Shown piece after piece: positions 36,997 to 46,876 of a stretch of 64,000 bases of DNA. Position 1 is the stretch's first letter. Each line of letters opens with the position of its first letter. The position numbers were made by a program, and so were the translations under genes. The notes beneath the pieces were generated by a model. The model was given only the letters and a program-made list of their open reading frames with translations, was not told where the DNA came from and searched no databases. The stretch covers positions 4,097,001 through 4,161,000 of the forward strand of contig CP050293.1 of assembly GCA_014189435.1 (NCBI GenBank), in the 5' to 3' direction. The DNA is from Mesorhizobium loti (GTDB lineage Bacteria; Pseudomonadota; Alphaproteobacteria; Rhizobiales; Rhizobiaceae).

Positions 36997-37893
36997 CTAC
37001 CGAGCCTTCTGATAACGGATGTAGAACAGCGTCAGGCCGAGAGAGATCAGCAGGATGACCACAGCGCTCGCCGACGCCTGTGACAGGTTGTAGCTCGAAA
37101 ACGCCAGCTTGTACGTGTAGGTGCTGAGGACCTCGGTCGAGTAGATCGGGCCACCGCCCGTCGTTATCCAGATTAACGGGAAGACCTGCATGGTCCAGAT
37201 GAAGTCGAGCAGCGAGATGCTGATGATGATCGGCATCAGCTGCGGGATGGTGATGAAGATCAGCTTTTGGTAGGCTTTTGCCCCGTCGATATCGGCGGCC
37301 TCGTAGAAATCCTTGGGAATGCCCTGCAAACCCGCGAGCAGGCTGACCATGAAGAGCGGATAACCCGCCCAGATATTGGCGAATGTGACGGCGTGCAGCG
37401 CGGTCTGAGGCGAGGAAAACCATTCGACCTTGGAATCGATGATGCCGATTTGCATGAGAATGCTGTTCACGACACCGTTCGGCTCAAGCAGGAGGCGCCA
37501 GATCACGGCGATAATCACCGCGGTGAACAGCCAGGGCAGTATGTAGAGCACGCGCAGAATATTGCGCAGCGTCGGATTGATGCGGTCGCTGTTCAGCATG
37601 AGCGCGAAGGCCATGCCGATGGTCATGTGGAAAATGACACTCATGCACGTGAAGTAGAGCGTGTGCCACAGCGAAGCCCAGAACACGGGGTCGTCGAAGA
37701 TCGCCTGGTAGTGTTTCAGTCCGGCAAAGGATGGGTCACGACGCAGCACCGCGCTGTTCTGGAACGAGTAGGCAATCACCGTCACCATCGGCAGCAGCAT
37801 CAGCAGCCCGATGATGAGCAGCGAGGGCGACAGATAGAGGTAGGGTGCGACCGCTCGTTTCAGCTTGTGGTGGGAGCGCTTTTGCCGGGTCAT
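36997..37893 (-). CDS. Carbohydrate ABC transporter permease (MalF/UgpA family)
   Basis: A 298-residue permease with about six helices, starting with a basic cytoplasmic tail and a first helix in LYLSPSLLIIGLLMLLPMVT. The EAA loop is DFYEAADIDGAKAYQKLIF, followed by the typical TTGGGPIYSTEVLSTYTY segment. It forms the channel with the MalG-like subunit. A strong hairpin separates it from the binding-protein gene upstream in the operon. Confidence 0.92.
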   Translation of the reverse strand: MTRQKRSHHKLKRAVAPYLYLSPSLLIIGLLMLLPMVTVIAYSFQNSAVLRRDPSFAGLKHYQAIFDDPVFWASLWHTLYFTCMSVIFHMTIGMAFALMLNSDRINPTLRNILRVLYILPWLFTAVIIAVIWRLLLEPNGVVNSILMQIGIIDSKVEWFSSPQTALHAVTFANIWAGYPLFMVSLLAGLQGIPKDFYEAADIDGAKAYQKLIFITIPQLMPIIISISLLDFIWTMQVFPLIWITTGGGPIYSTEVLSTYTYKLAFSSYNLSQASASAVVILLISLGLTLFYIRYQKAR

Positions 37894-37971
37894 GTGCCAA
37901 CCTTGGGATACGCCTTCAAGAGAAGGTAAGCTTCAAAAACAGGTTCATCTTAGATTGCCGATCCGTTGTTG

Positions 37972-38003
37972 CCGGGTGGCCTGCCCGAAGTCAGGCCACC
38001 CGG
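37972..38003 (-). promoter_or_regulatory. Intercistronic hairpin after the binding-protein gene
   Basis: A perfect 12-bp stem (CCGGGTGGCCTG and complement) with an eight-base loop, between the binding-protein stop and the first permease. No T-run follows on the minus strand. Such hairpins commonly stabilise binding-protein mRNA so that it exceeds permease mRNA. Confidence 0.6.
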
Positions 38004-38031
38004 TCGAAGATAGCAAACGGGAACAGACCGA

Positions 38032-39279
38032 TCAGAATTTCGCCATCCAGCCCTTCTGAGCGGCGGCTGCGGCCTGTTCGGGAGACTGCTCGCCGGCGAG
38101 CATCTTCTGGGCTTGCACGTCGAACTGGGTCATCAGGTCTTCAGCCACCGGCAGGCCCGTGAACTCATTGGCGAGATAACCGGTCTTGAAGATTTCAAAA
38201 GCCTTGCCGAAAGCCTTGTCCGAGGTCACGAAATCGGGCTTGGCGTTGACGTTGCCCGGGAAGGCGTTTGCAAGCGACACGAGCTTGGCGTTCACCTTTT
38301 CACTCATCAGATATTGGACGAGTTTCCAGGCCTCTTCCTGATGTTTCGAGGCAGCAGAGATGCCGATGCCCCAGGAGGCATAGGGAAGGCCGCGCTTGCC
38401 GGTATAGTTTTCCACGACCGGGACCGGGATGAGGTCGAAGTTCAGCTTAGGATTGCGCTTGCGGATGAGGTTCACATGCGCGAGCGAGTCGATCATCATT
38501 CCGACGCGGTCGTTGACGAACTCCTCGACCTTTTCCTGCTCGGTCTTGGTGGCGATGCCGGGCGAGATGGTGCCGGCGTCGTTGAGTGATTTGACGAAGG
38601 TGAGCATATCCACCACCGGTTTGCCCTCAAGGTCCGGCTTGCCGTTCGCCATCATCGACTGACCCGAAGCCCAAACCCACGACATCATGTCGTTCTGGAC
38701 GCCGGATGGCGTTTGCAGCGACAGGGGCAGCACCCAGCCATACTGGTTCTTGTCGGCCTTCGTCATCTTCTTGGCGGCTTCGAGAAACTCCGCACGGGTC
38801 GACGGCAGCTTGGTCACGCCTGCCTGAGCGGCGAGGTCCAAATTCACGAAGACCGGATAGACGAAGGAAGCCACGGGAAACATCACCGCCTTGCCGTCCA
38901 CCTTGATGATGTCCGCGACCTGGCTCTTGTCGAAACCGCTCGCATCCATCATCGGATTCATGTCGGCGAGTGCGTTCTGCGCATTCAGATTGTTTACCCA
39001 GGCACCGTCGAGACCGACGACGTCGCTGAGCGTTCCGGTTGCAGCACCAACCGAGATCTGGTCTCGCGTGGTCGCGTAGGGGCCGCTGACCAGCGTCACA
39101 TTGACTCCGGGGTTTGCGGCCTCGAAGTCATCCATGATTGCCCTGAGCGAGCCAGCCGGCAATTCGGGCTCCCACCATTGGGTGAATTCCAGCGTTGTGT
39201 CCGCCATGGCGCCGGTTGCGCCAAGCAACCATGCGGCCGCGGCTATTTTCAGCATCGCGGGTTTAATACGAAACATCAT
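38032..39279 (-). CDS. Sugar ABC transporter substrate-binding protein
   Basis: A periplasmic family 1 binding protein of 415 residues. A Sec signal peptide is visible (MLKIAAAAWLLGATGAMA, cleavage after AMA near residue 26). The mature part starts DTTLEFTQWWEPELPAGSLR, and the hinge/ligand region includes WASGQSMMANGKPDLEG and GKRGLPYASWGIGISAASKH. The ATG at 39279 was chosen because GGAGGAG lies just upstream. It delivers an unidentified carbohydrate to the MalFG-like permease. Confidence 0.92.
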   Translation of the reverse strand: MMFRIKPAMLKIAAAAWLLGATGAMADTTLEFTQWWEPELPAGSLRAIMDDFEAANPGVNVTLVSGPYATTRDQISVGAATGTLSDVVGLDGAWVNNLNAQNALADMNPMMDASGFDKSQVADIIKVDGKAVMFPVASFVYPVFVNLDLAAQAGVTKLPSTRAEFLEAAKKMTKADKNQYGWVLPLSLQTPSGVQNDMMSWVWASGQSMMANGKPDLEGKPVVDMLTFVKSLNDAGTISPGIATKTEQEKVEEFVNDRVGMMIDSLAHVNLIRKRNPKLNFDLIPVPVVENYTGKRGLPYASWGIGISAASKHQEEAWKLVQYLMSEKVNAKLVSLANAFPGNVNAKPDFVTSDKAFGKAFEIFKTGYLANEFTGLPVAEDLMTQFDVQAQKMLAGEQSPEQAAAAAQKGWMAKF

Positions 39280-39389
39280 TTTCTCCTCCTTCTTTGGGAT
39301 CGACCGCACAATGCGGACGATCGTCTGGTTATTCAGAAGTCTTCTTACGCAGGCGCCTCACCCTCGCCTGCGGGCCTTGCCGCGGATAT

Positions 39390-40535
<1,146 letters not shown>

Positions 40536-40624
40536 ATTCCTCCCTCCACAAGTCTAAGCCACTGATTTTTATGATTGTCCTCGGCCTATGTTCACCTGCG
40601 AAATATTTCTTCGGATAGTTCGGG

Positions 40625-41575
40625 CTATGTTCCGGTATCGAGCCGCGCATATTTGAGTTCGACTGCCGACGGCGCGTTCGTCGATGCCAGGAGTTCCGTG
40701 ACCTGGTCGTCGGTCGGAAGCGCCTCGCGCCCGCCCCGCCCCGTTATCGAAAGGGCCGCCGCGGCGGCCGCGAATGCGACCCGGCCTGCGGTGTTGGCAC
40801 CGCGCGTCAATGCATGGGCATAGGCGCCGTGAAAGCAGTCACCGGCGCCGGTCGAGTCGACGACGGCAACCCGGTGCGGAGGCAGGTGCCAGAGCCCTGT
40901 CTCATCGCGTCCGCGATAGTACACGCCCCTGCCGCCATCGGTCAGAACCACGGCGGACCGCGACGGCGACCACAATGCATCGAGCATCTCGGCGGGCGAT
41001 CGGTAGCCCGTAGCGGTCCGCGCAAAGCCGAGCGGAAGAATGAGGTGGTCGCAGAGCCCGATCAGCCGCTCCGTGTCTGGGCCGCTGCTCCATTCGATAT
41101 CGCCGAGGATCGCAAGGCCGAGATCGCTAGCCCGAGCCACGACATCCATCGACCGGATCGCGTAACTATCGACGATCAGAACGGTCGCCCGGTTGAGGAC
41201 CTCGTCTGAGAAATCCGGCGTGGTGCCCAGCATCGCGTCGTCGTCATATGCGATGAACCGCTCTCCGTCCGAGCCGACGGTGATGCGTGAGCGCACCGGG
41301 CGTGCGTGGGCGTGGCGTGGCGCGAACGCGGTTTCAACACCGCTCTCAATGAGATCGCACAGCACGGCGTCGTCCGCGGCATTGCCCAGCCATCCGACGA
41401 ACCCGGCGCTTCCGCCGAGCCGCGCGACGGCGGCAAGCGCCGTCGCGACATTTCCCCCGAAAGCTCGGGCACTTTGCAGAACCTTCCCCTTGCCCGCCGA
41501 CAACGGCTGATCGACATAGACGATGTCGTCGATCGCAATAGCGCCGAAGCCGAGGATTGAAGGGACGGCGGGCAT
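40625..41575 (-). CDS. PfkB family carbohydrate kinase
   Basis: A 316-residue ribokinase-like kinase. Substrate-side LGFGAIAIDDIVYVDQPL and GGNVATALAAVARLGG lie in the N-terminal lid domain. The C-terminal PfkB signature is VVDSTGAGDCFHGAYAHAL, with the catalytic Asp in GAGD. The order of domains recalls ketohexokinase and sulfofructose-kinase-like enzymes that feed an aldolase. The class I aldolase gene lies three bases upstream in the operon, so the kinase probably makes its phosphorylated substrate. Confidence 0.85.
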   Translation of the reverse strand: MPAVPSILGFGAIAIDDIVYVDQPLSAGKGKVLQSARAFGGNVATALAAVARLGGSAGFVGWLGNAADDAVLCDLIESGVETAFAPRHAHARPVRSRITVGSDGERFIAYDDDAMLGTTPDFSDEVLNRATVLIVDSYAIRSMDVVARASDLGLAILGDIEWSSGPDTERLIGLCDHLILPLGFARTATGYRSPAEMLDALWSPSRSAVVLTDGGRGVYYRGRDETGLWHLPPHRVAVVDSTGAGDCFHGAYAHALTRGANTAGRVAFAAAAAALSITGRGGREALPTDDQVTELLASTNAPSAVELKYARLDTGT

Positions 41576-41578
41576 CGT

Positions 41579-42379
41579 TCAGGCCCCCGCCTTCGCCAGG
41601 GCGTCTTGCGCCGAAAGGCCGTCATGGATGACGCCCCGAAAGGCAATCGCTGCCTTTTCCGGATCGCCATGCCCCCAGAGATTGCGGCCCACCACGGCAC
41701 CACGCGCGCCGGCACGGATGGCGTCCGCCGTTTGCTGAAGGGCGCCGAGCAGCGTGTCGGTCTTCGGACCACCGGCGATCACAACCGGCACCGGGCAGGT
41801 CCGAACGGTCTCTTGAAACGACTCGAAATCGCCCGTGTAACCGATCTTGATCACGTCGACGCCGGACTCGTAGCCGATGCGTGCCGCATAGGCGATCTCG
41901 TCGGGGGTGAAGACGATTTTTGCCCCGTCGGTGAAATCGCGAGGGTAGATATGCGCCACCACCGGCATGCCGTAACGGGCCGCCGCATTCACCGAATCGG
42001 TCAGCCAGCGTATGTATTTGCCCTCGGTCGCGCCGCGCACCGGAATGGCCACGGCCAACGCATCGGCGCCAGCGCGCACCGCATCCTCGGGCGTTGCAAT
42101 CAGTTCACTGATGCGATCGTCTGGGGTGAAGCAGCCGGCCTGGATCACCAGGGAAGCCTTGCCCGCGTATTGCGGCCACAGATGACGCGCGGTGCCAGGC
42201 TGGATGCTGACATAGTCGGGTTTGCCTACCATGACGCGTGCAAGCGCGCCCGGCAGGTCGGCAAGACCTCCTTTGCGCACGTCGCCATAGCCGACAAAGT
42301 GGTCGACCGCGCCGCCAAAAAGATTCCCCGATGGATGTGAGAAGAGGCGCGCCAGGCGCACCTTGGTTCCGAGGCTCAT
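41579..42379 (-). CDS. Class I aldolase, DhnA/LsrF-type (COG1830-like)
   Basis: A 266-residue TIM-barrel aldolase. The Schiff-base Lys is probably in VDVIKIGYTGDFESF, and AGGPKTDTLLGALQ followed by GAVVGRNLWG forms the phosphate-binding end typical of DhnA-type fructose-bisphosphate aldolases and LsrF thiolases. The start GGAVDHFVGYGD differs from housekeeping aldolases. It probably cleaves the phosphosugar made by the PfkB kinase. I chose the ATG at 42379 because GGAGAG is upstream; a TTG at 42397 lacks a ribosome site. First gene of the operon, with a DeoR-type operator upstream. Confidence 0.82.
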   Translation of the reverse strand: MSLGTKVRLARLFSHPSGNLFGGAVDHFVGYGDVRKGGLADLPGALARVMVGKPDYVSIQPGTARHLWPQYAGKASLVIQAGCFTPDDRISELIATPEDAVRAGADALAVAIPVRGATEGKYIRWLTDSVNAAARYGMPVVAHIYPRDFTDGAKIVFTPDEIAYAARIGYESGVDVIKIGYTGDFESFQETVRTCPVPVVIAGGPKTDTLLGALQQTADAIRAGARGAVVGRNLWGHGDPEKAAIAFRGVIHDGLSAQDALAKAGA

Positions 42380-42455
42380 GAGTCCAAAACTCTCCAATCG
42401 ATTGATTTAAAAACCCTGGACCCAGTGTTTGCGAAAGAAATGACAAATGCAATCT

Positions 42456-42471
42456 TTCGAAAGCTTTCGAA
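42456..42471. promoter_or_regulatory. Predicted operator of the DeoR regulator
   Basis: TTCGAAAGCTTTCGAA is a perfect 16-bp palindrome between the divergent aldolase and deoR-type genes. Repeated TTTCGAAA-like elements are typical of DeoR-family operators. A further GCGAAAGAAA half-site lies at 42431-42440. Confidence 0.6.
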
Positions 42472-42541
42472 TTCGCATATTTTTGATAGAGTGAACCGAG
42501 GCCAAAGCGATCGCTTGGTGCATGGAGGCAAGGACAGGGCA

Positions 42542-43303
42542 ATGTTGTCAGAGCAGAGACGCCAATCGATCCTGGGTGAAGTGCAACGCAGCGGACAGGT
42601 TCGCATCAAGGACCTGTCAGACGATTTTGGCGTGTCGGAAGTCACGGTGCGCTCCGACCTCGAGATACTGGACCGCAAGGGACTGCTGACCAAGACCCGT
42701 GGAGGCGCGGTGACCCGGACCACGGATTCGACCACGGCCGCGTTCGCCCGGCGAATGCAAACAAACCTCGATGCAAAGAAACGCATCGCCCGGGCAGCGG
42801 TAGAACTGTTCGAGGACAACCAATCGGTCATCTTCGACGGCGGCTCGACATTGATGCAGGTTGCCATGCTGTTACCGCCGCTCAGCAATGTCGTGGTCGC
42901 GGCCACGGCGATGAATATCGTGCAGCATCTGATGCATCGGCCCGGGCTCGACGTTCACATGATCGGTGGCCGGGTCTATCCAGACACGGTGAGCACGCTG
43001 ATCACCGATGCCGACACGGCTCTCGGCGGCTTGGTAGCGCATCAGGTCTTTGTTGGAGCGCATGCGATTGACTCGTCACTGGATGTGGTCGACGTGAACG
43101 AAGACATGGCGCGAACGAAGCGAAACCTCGTGCGCATGGCCCGGCGCGTTGTCCTCCTTGCGGATTCGAGCAAATGGGGCGTCAGCGGGACCTCCAAGGC
43201 CTTTTCGCTGTCGAGCGTCGATGTTGTGATCACCGACGATGGCCTGTCCGGCCCGATACGCAGCCAGCTTGATAGGACCGGGGCCAAGGTGATCTATGCC
43301 TGA
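42542..43303 (+). CDS. DeoR family transcriptional regulator
   Basis: A 253-residue sugar-pathway repressor. The DeoR helix-turn-helix (about 5-60) reads RRQSILGEVQRSGQVRIKDL and SEVTVRSDLEILDRKGLL. The C-terminal DeoRC domain has the conserved phosphosugar region VIFDGGSTLMQVA and ADSSKWG near the end. The ATG at 42542 (LSEQRRQSIL) gives the family start; an in-frame upstream start at 42425 would include the operator. It is divergent from the aldolase-kinase-transporter operon and probably represses it until a phosphorylated intermediate appears. Confidence 0.92.
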   Translation: MLSEQRRQSILGEVQRSGQVRIKDLSDDFGVSEVTVRSDLEILDRKGLLTKTRGGAVTRTTDSTTAAFARRMQTNLDAKKRIARAAVELFEDNQSVIFDGGSTLMQVAMLLPPLSNVVVAATAMNIVQHLMHRPGLDVHMIGGRVYPDTVSTLITDADTALGGLVAHQVFVGAHAIDSSLDVVDVNEDMARTKRNLVRMARRVVLLADSSKWGVSGTSKAFSLSSVDVVITDDGLSGPIRSQLDRTGAKVIYA

Positions 43304-43307
43304 CCCG

Positions 43308-43328
43308 GTCGCGGTCCCTGGCCGCGAC
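43308..43328 (+). terminator. Weak terminator-like hairpin after the DeoR gene
   Basis: GTCGCGG and its complement pair around a seven-base loop five bases after the stop. No T-run follows, so intrinsic termination is doubtful. Confidence 0.3.
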
Positions 43329-43448
43329 GGAAATATCCAGTGCGCTCACAACCCACGGGATCCGCATCGGCGGTCGGCCGTTTTTTCACGTCGGTCATTT
43401 TCTCCTCCCAGGGCTGGCAGCCTCCCGATATCGCGCCAGCATTTTCGC

Positions 43449-43495
43449 ATGTTGTATAAAAATTTTACGCGCGTCAATATTTAAAATGTTGTATA
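43449..43495. repeat. Direct repeat ATGTTGTATA before the Gfo/Idh-esterase operon
   Basis: ATGTTGTATA occurs at 43449-43458 and again at 43486-43495, 37 bases apart, in an AT-rich patch unlike its surroundings. Between the copies lies TTACGCGCGTCAA (43465-43477), which has a near-copy before the LacI gene. Confidence 0.45.
43465..43477. promoter_or_regulatory. Candidate LacI-type operator before the Gfo/Idh gene
   Basis: TTACGCGCGTCAA contains the 8-bp palindrome ACGCGCGT with a central CG. It matches TTACGTACGTCAA at 46850-46862 in all but the two central bases. Confidence 0.45.
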
Positions 43496-43570
43496 GCCCT
43501 TTGCGAAAGCGATCCGTCGCCGGCTGGGCGGGTCCGTCAGACCATGGCGCATCGGGAGGTACGATCGAAA

Positions 43571-44719
43571 ATGCACGGGATATCAACGACCAAACTCGGA
43601 ATCGGCGTCATCGGATGCGGCAATATCTCGATGACCTATCTGCGCAATGCCGCCCTCTTCGGCGGCATCGAATTGCGCGCCTGCGCCGACATCTCGGCCG
43701 ACATGGCGGCGGTGCGGGCCAAGGAATATGGCATTCGGGCACTCGGCGTCGATGCGCTGCTGGCCGACCCCGAGATCGATCTTGTCCTCAACCTGACCAT
43801 TCCGGCGGCGCATTTCGACATTTCGTTTGCCGCGCTTTCGGCCGGCAAGCACGTCTTCACCGAAAAGCCGCTCGCCACTTCGGCCGCCGACGGACGGCGC
43901 CTGGTCGACGAGGCGCGGTCGCGCGGCCTGCTGCTCGGCTCGGCGCCCGACACCTTCCTCGGTGCCGCTGGACGCCGCGCCCGCCGGCTGATGGACGACG
44001 GCGCCATCGGCCGCCCGGTCACCGGCACCGCCTTCATGATGGGGCGCGGCATGGAGCATTGGCATCCCAACCCGCAATTCTACTACCAGCCGGGCGGCGG
44101 GCCGGTGTTCGACATGGGGCCATATTATCTGACCACGCTGGTCAACCTGCTCGGCCCGGTCGAGCGGGTGATGGCGATGGCGACACGCGGCCAGGAGGAA
44201 AGGCTGATCACCGCCGACGGGCCATTCAAGAACACCACATTCAAGGTCGGCACGCCGACCAACGTTTTGTCGCTGCTCGAGTTCCGCTCCGGCGCGACCG
44301 TCACCTTCGGCGCCTCGTGGGATGTCTTTCGCCACTCCAACCACCCGATCGAACTGCACGGCACCGAGGGCTCGCTGCGCCTGCCCGACCCCGACACGTT
44401 CGGCGGCACCGTGTCACTGTCCGAACGCGGCACCGAGTGGAAGGATTTTGCCAGCGAGGGCGAGCTCTACGGCGCCCGCAACTGGCCTTATGCGGCACCC
44501 GATCGCGCGAACTACCGCATGCTCGGCGTCGCCGATCTGGTGCGCTCGCTTCAAACCGGCAACACGCCACGCGCCTCCGGCAGCCTCGCGCTGCATGTGC
44601 TGGAGATCATGGAGGCGATCCTGCGCTCCGGTGAAACACAGGGCTCAGTCGCCATCGCGGGCGATGTCGTCCAGCCGGCCCTGCTGACCGAGGAAGAGGC
44701 AAGCGACCTGCTGGCCTGA
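43571..44719 (+). CDS. Gfo/Idh/MocA family oxidoreductase
   Basis: A 382-residue NAD(P)-dependent sugar or cyclitol dehydrogenase. The Rossmann start is LGIGVIGCGNISMTYLRNA, the EKP motif is HVFTEKPLATSAADG, and the substrate-domain segment GGGPVFDMGPYYLTTLVNLL includes the usual Asp and Tyr region. The ATG at 43571 follows GGGAGGT; an ATG at 43544 lacks a site. Three bases after its stop the esterase gene begins, so the two form a unit. Convergent with the LacI gene that probably controls it. Confidence 0.88.
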   Translation: MHGISTTKLGIGVIGCGNISMTYLRNAALFGGIELRACADISADMAAVRAKEYGIRALGVDALLADPEIDLVLNLTIPAAHFDISFAALSAGKHVFTEKPLATSAADGRRLVDEARSRGLLLGSAPDTFLGAAGRRARRLMDDGAIGRPVTGTAFMMGRGMEHWHPNPQFYYQPGGGPVFDMGPYYLTTLVNLLGPVERVMAMATRGQEERLITADGPFKNTTFKVGTPTNVLSLLEFRSGATVTFGASWDVFRHSNHPIELHGTEGSLRLPDPDTFGGTVSLSERGTEWKDFASEGELYGARNWPYAAPDRANYRMLGVADLVRSLQTGNTPRASGSLALHVLEIMEAILRSGETQGSVAIAGDVVQPALLTEEEASDLLA

Positions 44720-44722
44720 GGT

Positions 44723-45673
44723 ATGATCATGACGCTCGATCCGGATGCGCTGCGCGTCCTCGAAATCGGTCGTGCAGCCGGCGGTGAGCCGTTCGAGACA
44801 GGCAGCGTGGCGACGGCGCGCGCCGCCTACAACGCCTCGTTCCCGACGCTACAGGGCGATCACGAGCCGGTCGCAACGACCTTGGAACAGCAGATAGACG
44901 GGCCGAACGGCCCCATCACTTTGCGCATCCATCGCGGCATCGGCGCACCACAAAGCGGGGCTCCGGCGCTGCTCTATCTGCATGGTGGCGGCTGGGTCAT
45001 CGGCAATCTCGATTCGCATGACGAGATCTGCCGCCTGATGGCCAATCTCGGCGGCGCCGTCATTGTCTGCCCCGACTACCGCCTGGCGCCGGAACACAAA
45101 TTTCCCGCCGGGCTCGGGGATTGCGTGGCAACCCTTCGTTTCATGGCCGAGAATGCGGCCGATCTCGGCATCGACAAGGCGCGCATCGGCGTGGCCGGCG
45201 ACAGTGCCGGCGGCAATCTCGCCGCCGTGCTGGCGCTGCTCGCCCGCGACGGGCTGGCACCATCGCTTGCCGCGCAGATCCTGATCTATCCCAACACCGA
45301 TGCGCGGCAGACATCGGACAGCTACCGGCGTTTCGGCGACGGCTTCGGCCTCACCGCGACCACCATGTCGTGGTTCCGCGACCACTATGTGCGAACGTCC
45401 GACGACATTCTGGACTGGCGCGTCTCGCCCTTGCTGGCGCCTGATCTTGCCGGCGTCCCGCCGGCTTTTGTCGCGCTGGCCGGCTGCGACATCCTCGCCG
45501 ACGAAGGAGCAGCCTATGCAGCGCGCCTGCAGGCCGCGGGCGTGCCTGTGATCTTGCGGCAGTGGCCGGGCCAGATCCATGGCTTCGTCTCGATGGGACG
45601 CCATATTCCCGCTGCCTGGCAAGCCGTGGCCGAGGCGGTGGCTGCCTGGCGCCACTTCGAGAGGGGTCGCTGA
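44723..45673 (+). CDS. Alpha/beta hydrolase, acetyl esterase (HSL/Aes) family
   Basis: A 316-residue esterase of the hormone-sensitive-lipase group. The HGGGW oxyanion motif (87-91), nucleophile Ser161 in GDSAGGN, the acid in ALAGCDILADEG and the His in QIHGFVSMG are all present. It could deacetylate a sugar ester before or after the adjacent dehydrogenase. ATG at 44723 or 44732 could be used. Its stop lies three bases from that of the convergent LacI gene. Confidence 0.88.
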   Translation: MIMTLDPDALRVLEIGRAAGGEPFETGSVATARAAYNASFPTLQGDHEPVATTLEQQIDGPNGPITLRIHRGIGAPQSGAPALLYLHGGGWVIGNLDSHDEICRLMANLGGAVIVCPDYRLAPEHKFPAGLGDCVATLRFMAENAADLGIDKARIGVAGDSAGGNLAAVLALLARDGLAPSLAAQILIYPNTDARQTSDSYRRFGDGFGLTATTMSWFRDHYVRTSDDILDWRVSPLLAPDLAGVPPAFVALAGCDILADEGAAYAARLQAAGVPVILRQWPGQIHGFVSMGRHIPAAWQAVAEAVAAWRHFERGR

Positions 45674-45676
45674 CGC

Positions 45677-46711
45677 TCAGGCCGACTGACGCATCACCAG
45701 GGTGGCGCCGAGCTTGACGGTGCGTGCCATGCCTTGCTTTGGCGGATCGGCCTCGTCCAGCAAGGCCAGCAGGATCTCGACACTGCGGCCGGCCATGGCG
45801 GTGAAATCCTGCGCCATGGTGGTCAGCGCCGGACAGGTGTAGCGGCTCAGCGGATGATCGTCGTGTGCTGCAACGCGCAGATCGCAATCGGGCCTGCGTC
45901 CGACCTTCAGGCCGCGCGAGAATGCGGCCGCCATCACGCCAAAGGCGAGACGATCATTGGCGCACAGGATGGTACGGCCGGGCAAGGTGCCCGCCTCCAG
46001 CATTTTTTCCGTCTGCTCGTAGCCGATGCGTTCGAAGTCCCACGTGTAATCGCGCGCGGCCTCGATGACGACCGGCTTGAACCCGCCGGTCTCCATCGCG
46101 ACGATATAGCTCTCCTGGCGTTCGCCGGAGTTGTGGTTGACATGCGGAATGTCGAGATAGACCGGCGGTTCGCCCGAACGGCAGAGATAGTCGACGATGG
46201 TCGACACACTCTGCCGGTTGTCGTTGCCGACGAACGGCGTATCGCCCTCGATATAGGTGTCGAAATAGACGATCGGAATGTCCTGCCCGAGTTTGTCGAA
46301 AACGCTGCGGTCGGAGGCCAGGCCGAGCGGGGCGATGATCGCGCCGGCGACCTTCAGCGACAACAGCGTCCTGACCGACTCCGCTTCCAGCTTCGGCGAG
46401 CCATGCGAGGAGATGACGATCGGCCAATAGCCTTCGTCGCGGCAGCGAAATTCGATGCGGCTGACCATCTCGGCGTAGAATGGATCGGTGATCGTCGGCA
46501 CGACGATGCCGATGTTGCGGGTGCGCTTGCGGTTGAGGTTGCGGGCGAAAAGGTTCGGCTGATAGTCCGAGGAACGCAGCGCGGCTACGATGCGCGCCCG
46601 CGTCGCCGGCTTCACGCTCGCGGGATCGTCGAAATATTTGGACAACGTCGGCCGTGACACGCCACATGCCTGGGCGAAGTCATCCATCGTGCGGTGCGTC
46701 TTCTCCGCCAT
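45677..46711 (-). CDS. LacI family transcriptional regulator
   Basis: A 344-residue repressor. The helix-turn-helix and hinge read MDDFAQACGVSRPTLSKYFD and ARIVAALRSSDYQPN (about 8-55), followed by a periplasmic-binding-like sugar-sensing domain (NIGIVVPTITDPFYAEMV; CANDRLAFGVMAAAF). The ATG at 46711 was chosen; the frame up to 46792 is not family-like. Related ACG-NN-CGT palindromes lie before this gene and before the facing Gfo/Idh operon, so it probably represses both. Confidence 0.9.
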   Translation of the reverse strand: MAEKTHRTMDDFAQACGVSRPTLSKYFDDPASVKPATRARIVAALRSSDYQPNLFARNLNRKRTRNIGIVVPTITDPFYAEMVSRIEFRCRDEGYWPIVISSHGSPKLEAESVRTLLSLKVAGAIIAPLGLASDRSVFDKLGQDIPIVYFDTYIEGDTPFVGNDNRQSVSTIVDYLCRSGEPPVYLDIPHVNHNSGERQESYIVAMETGGFKPVVIEAARDYTWDFERIGYEQTEKMLEAGTLPGRTILCANDRLAFGVMAAAFSRGLKVGRRPDCDLRVAAHDDHPLSRYTCPALTTMAQDFTAMAGRSVEILLALLDEADPPKQGMARTVKLGATLVMRQSA

Positions 46712-46849
46712 CGATACCGGGTCCCTTCCCCATTCGCCTGCCGGACCGATCCGGCCGTAACAGTCATGCGGCCGTTGCCCTGGGAGCGGCAATGCTTGAC
46801 CGAACTTATTCAGTCAAATTTCTACAGTTCCCAATACAACGCAAAAACA

Positions 46850-46876
46850 TTACGTACGTCAAATTATTTATTGACG
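46850..46876. promoter_or_regulatory. Candidate LacI-type operator before the lacI-type gene
   Basis: TTACGTACGTCAA (46850-46862, central palindrome ACGTACGT) is joined to a second inverted pair CGTCAA (46857-46862) / TTGACG (46871-46876). The first part nearly repeats the motif at 43465-43477. Confidence 0.45.

Noticed and set aside
41579..43303. The PfkB kinase, aldolase and DeoR regulator as a sulfoquinovose (YihV/YihT/YihW-like) pathway
   Set aside because: The aldolase is of the DhnA/LsrF type and does not resemble YihT, and no sulfolactaldehyde reductase or sulfoquinovosidase is present.
43486..44634. A plus-strand open frame of about 382 codons overlapping the Gfo/Idh gene
   Set aside because: It is the same region read in another frame; the Rossmann and EKP motifs are in the frame starting at 43571.
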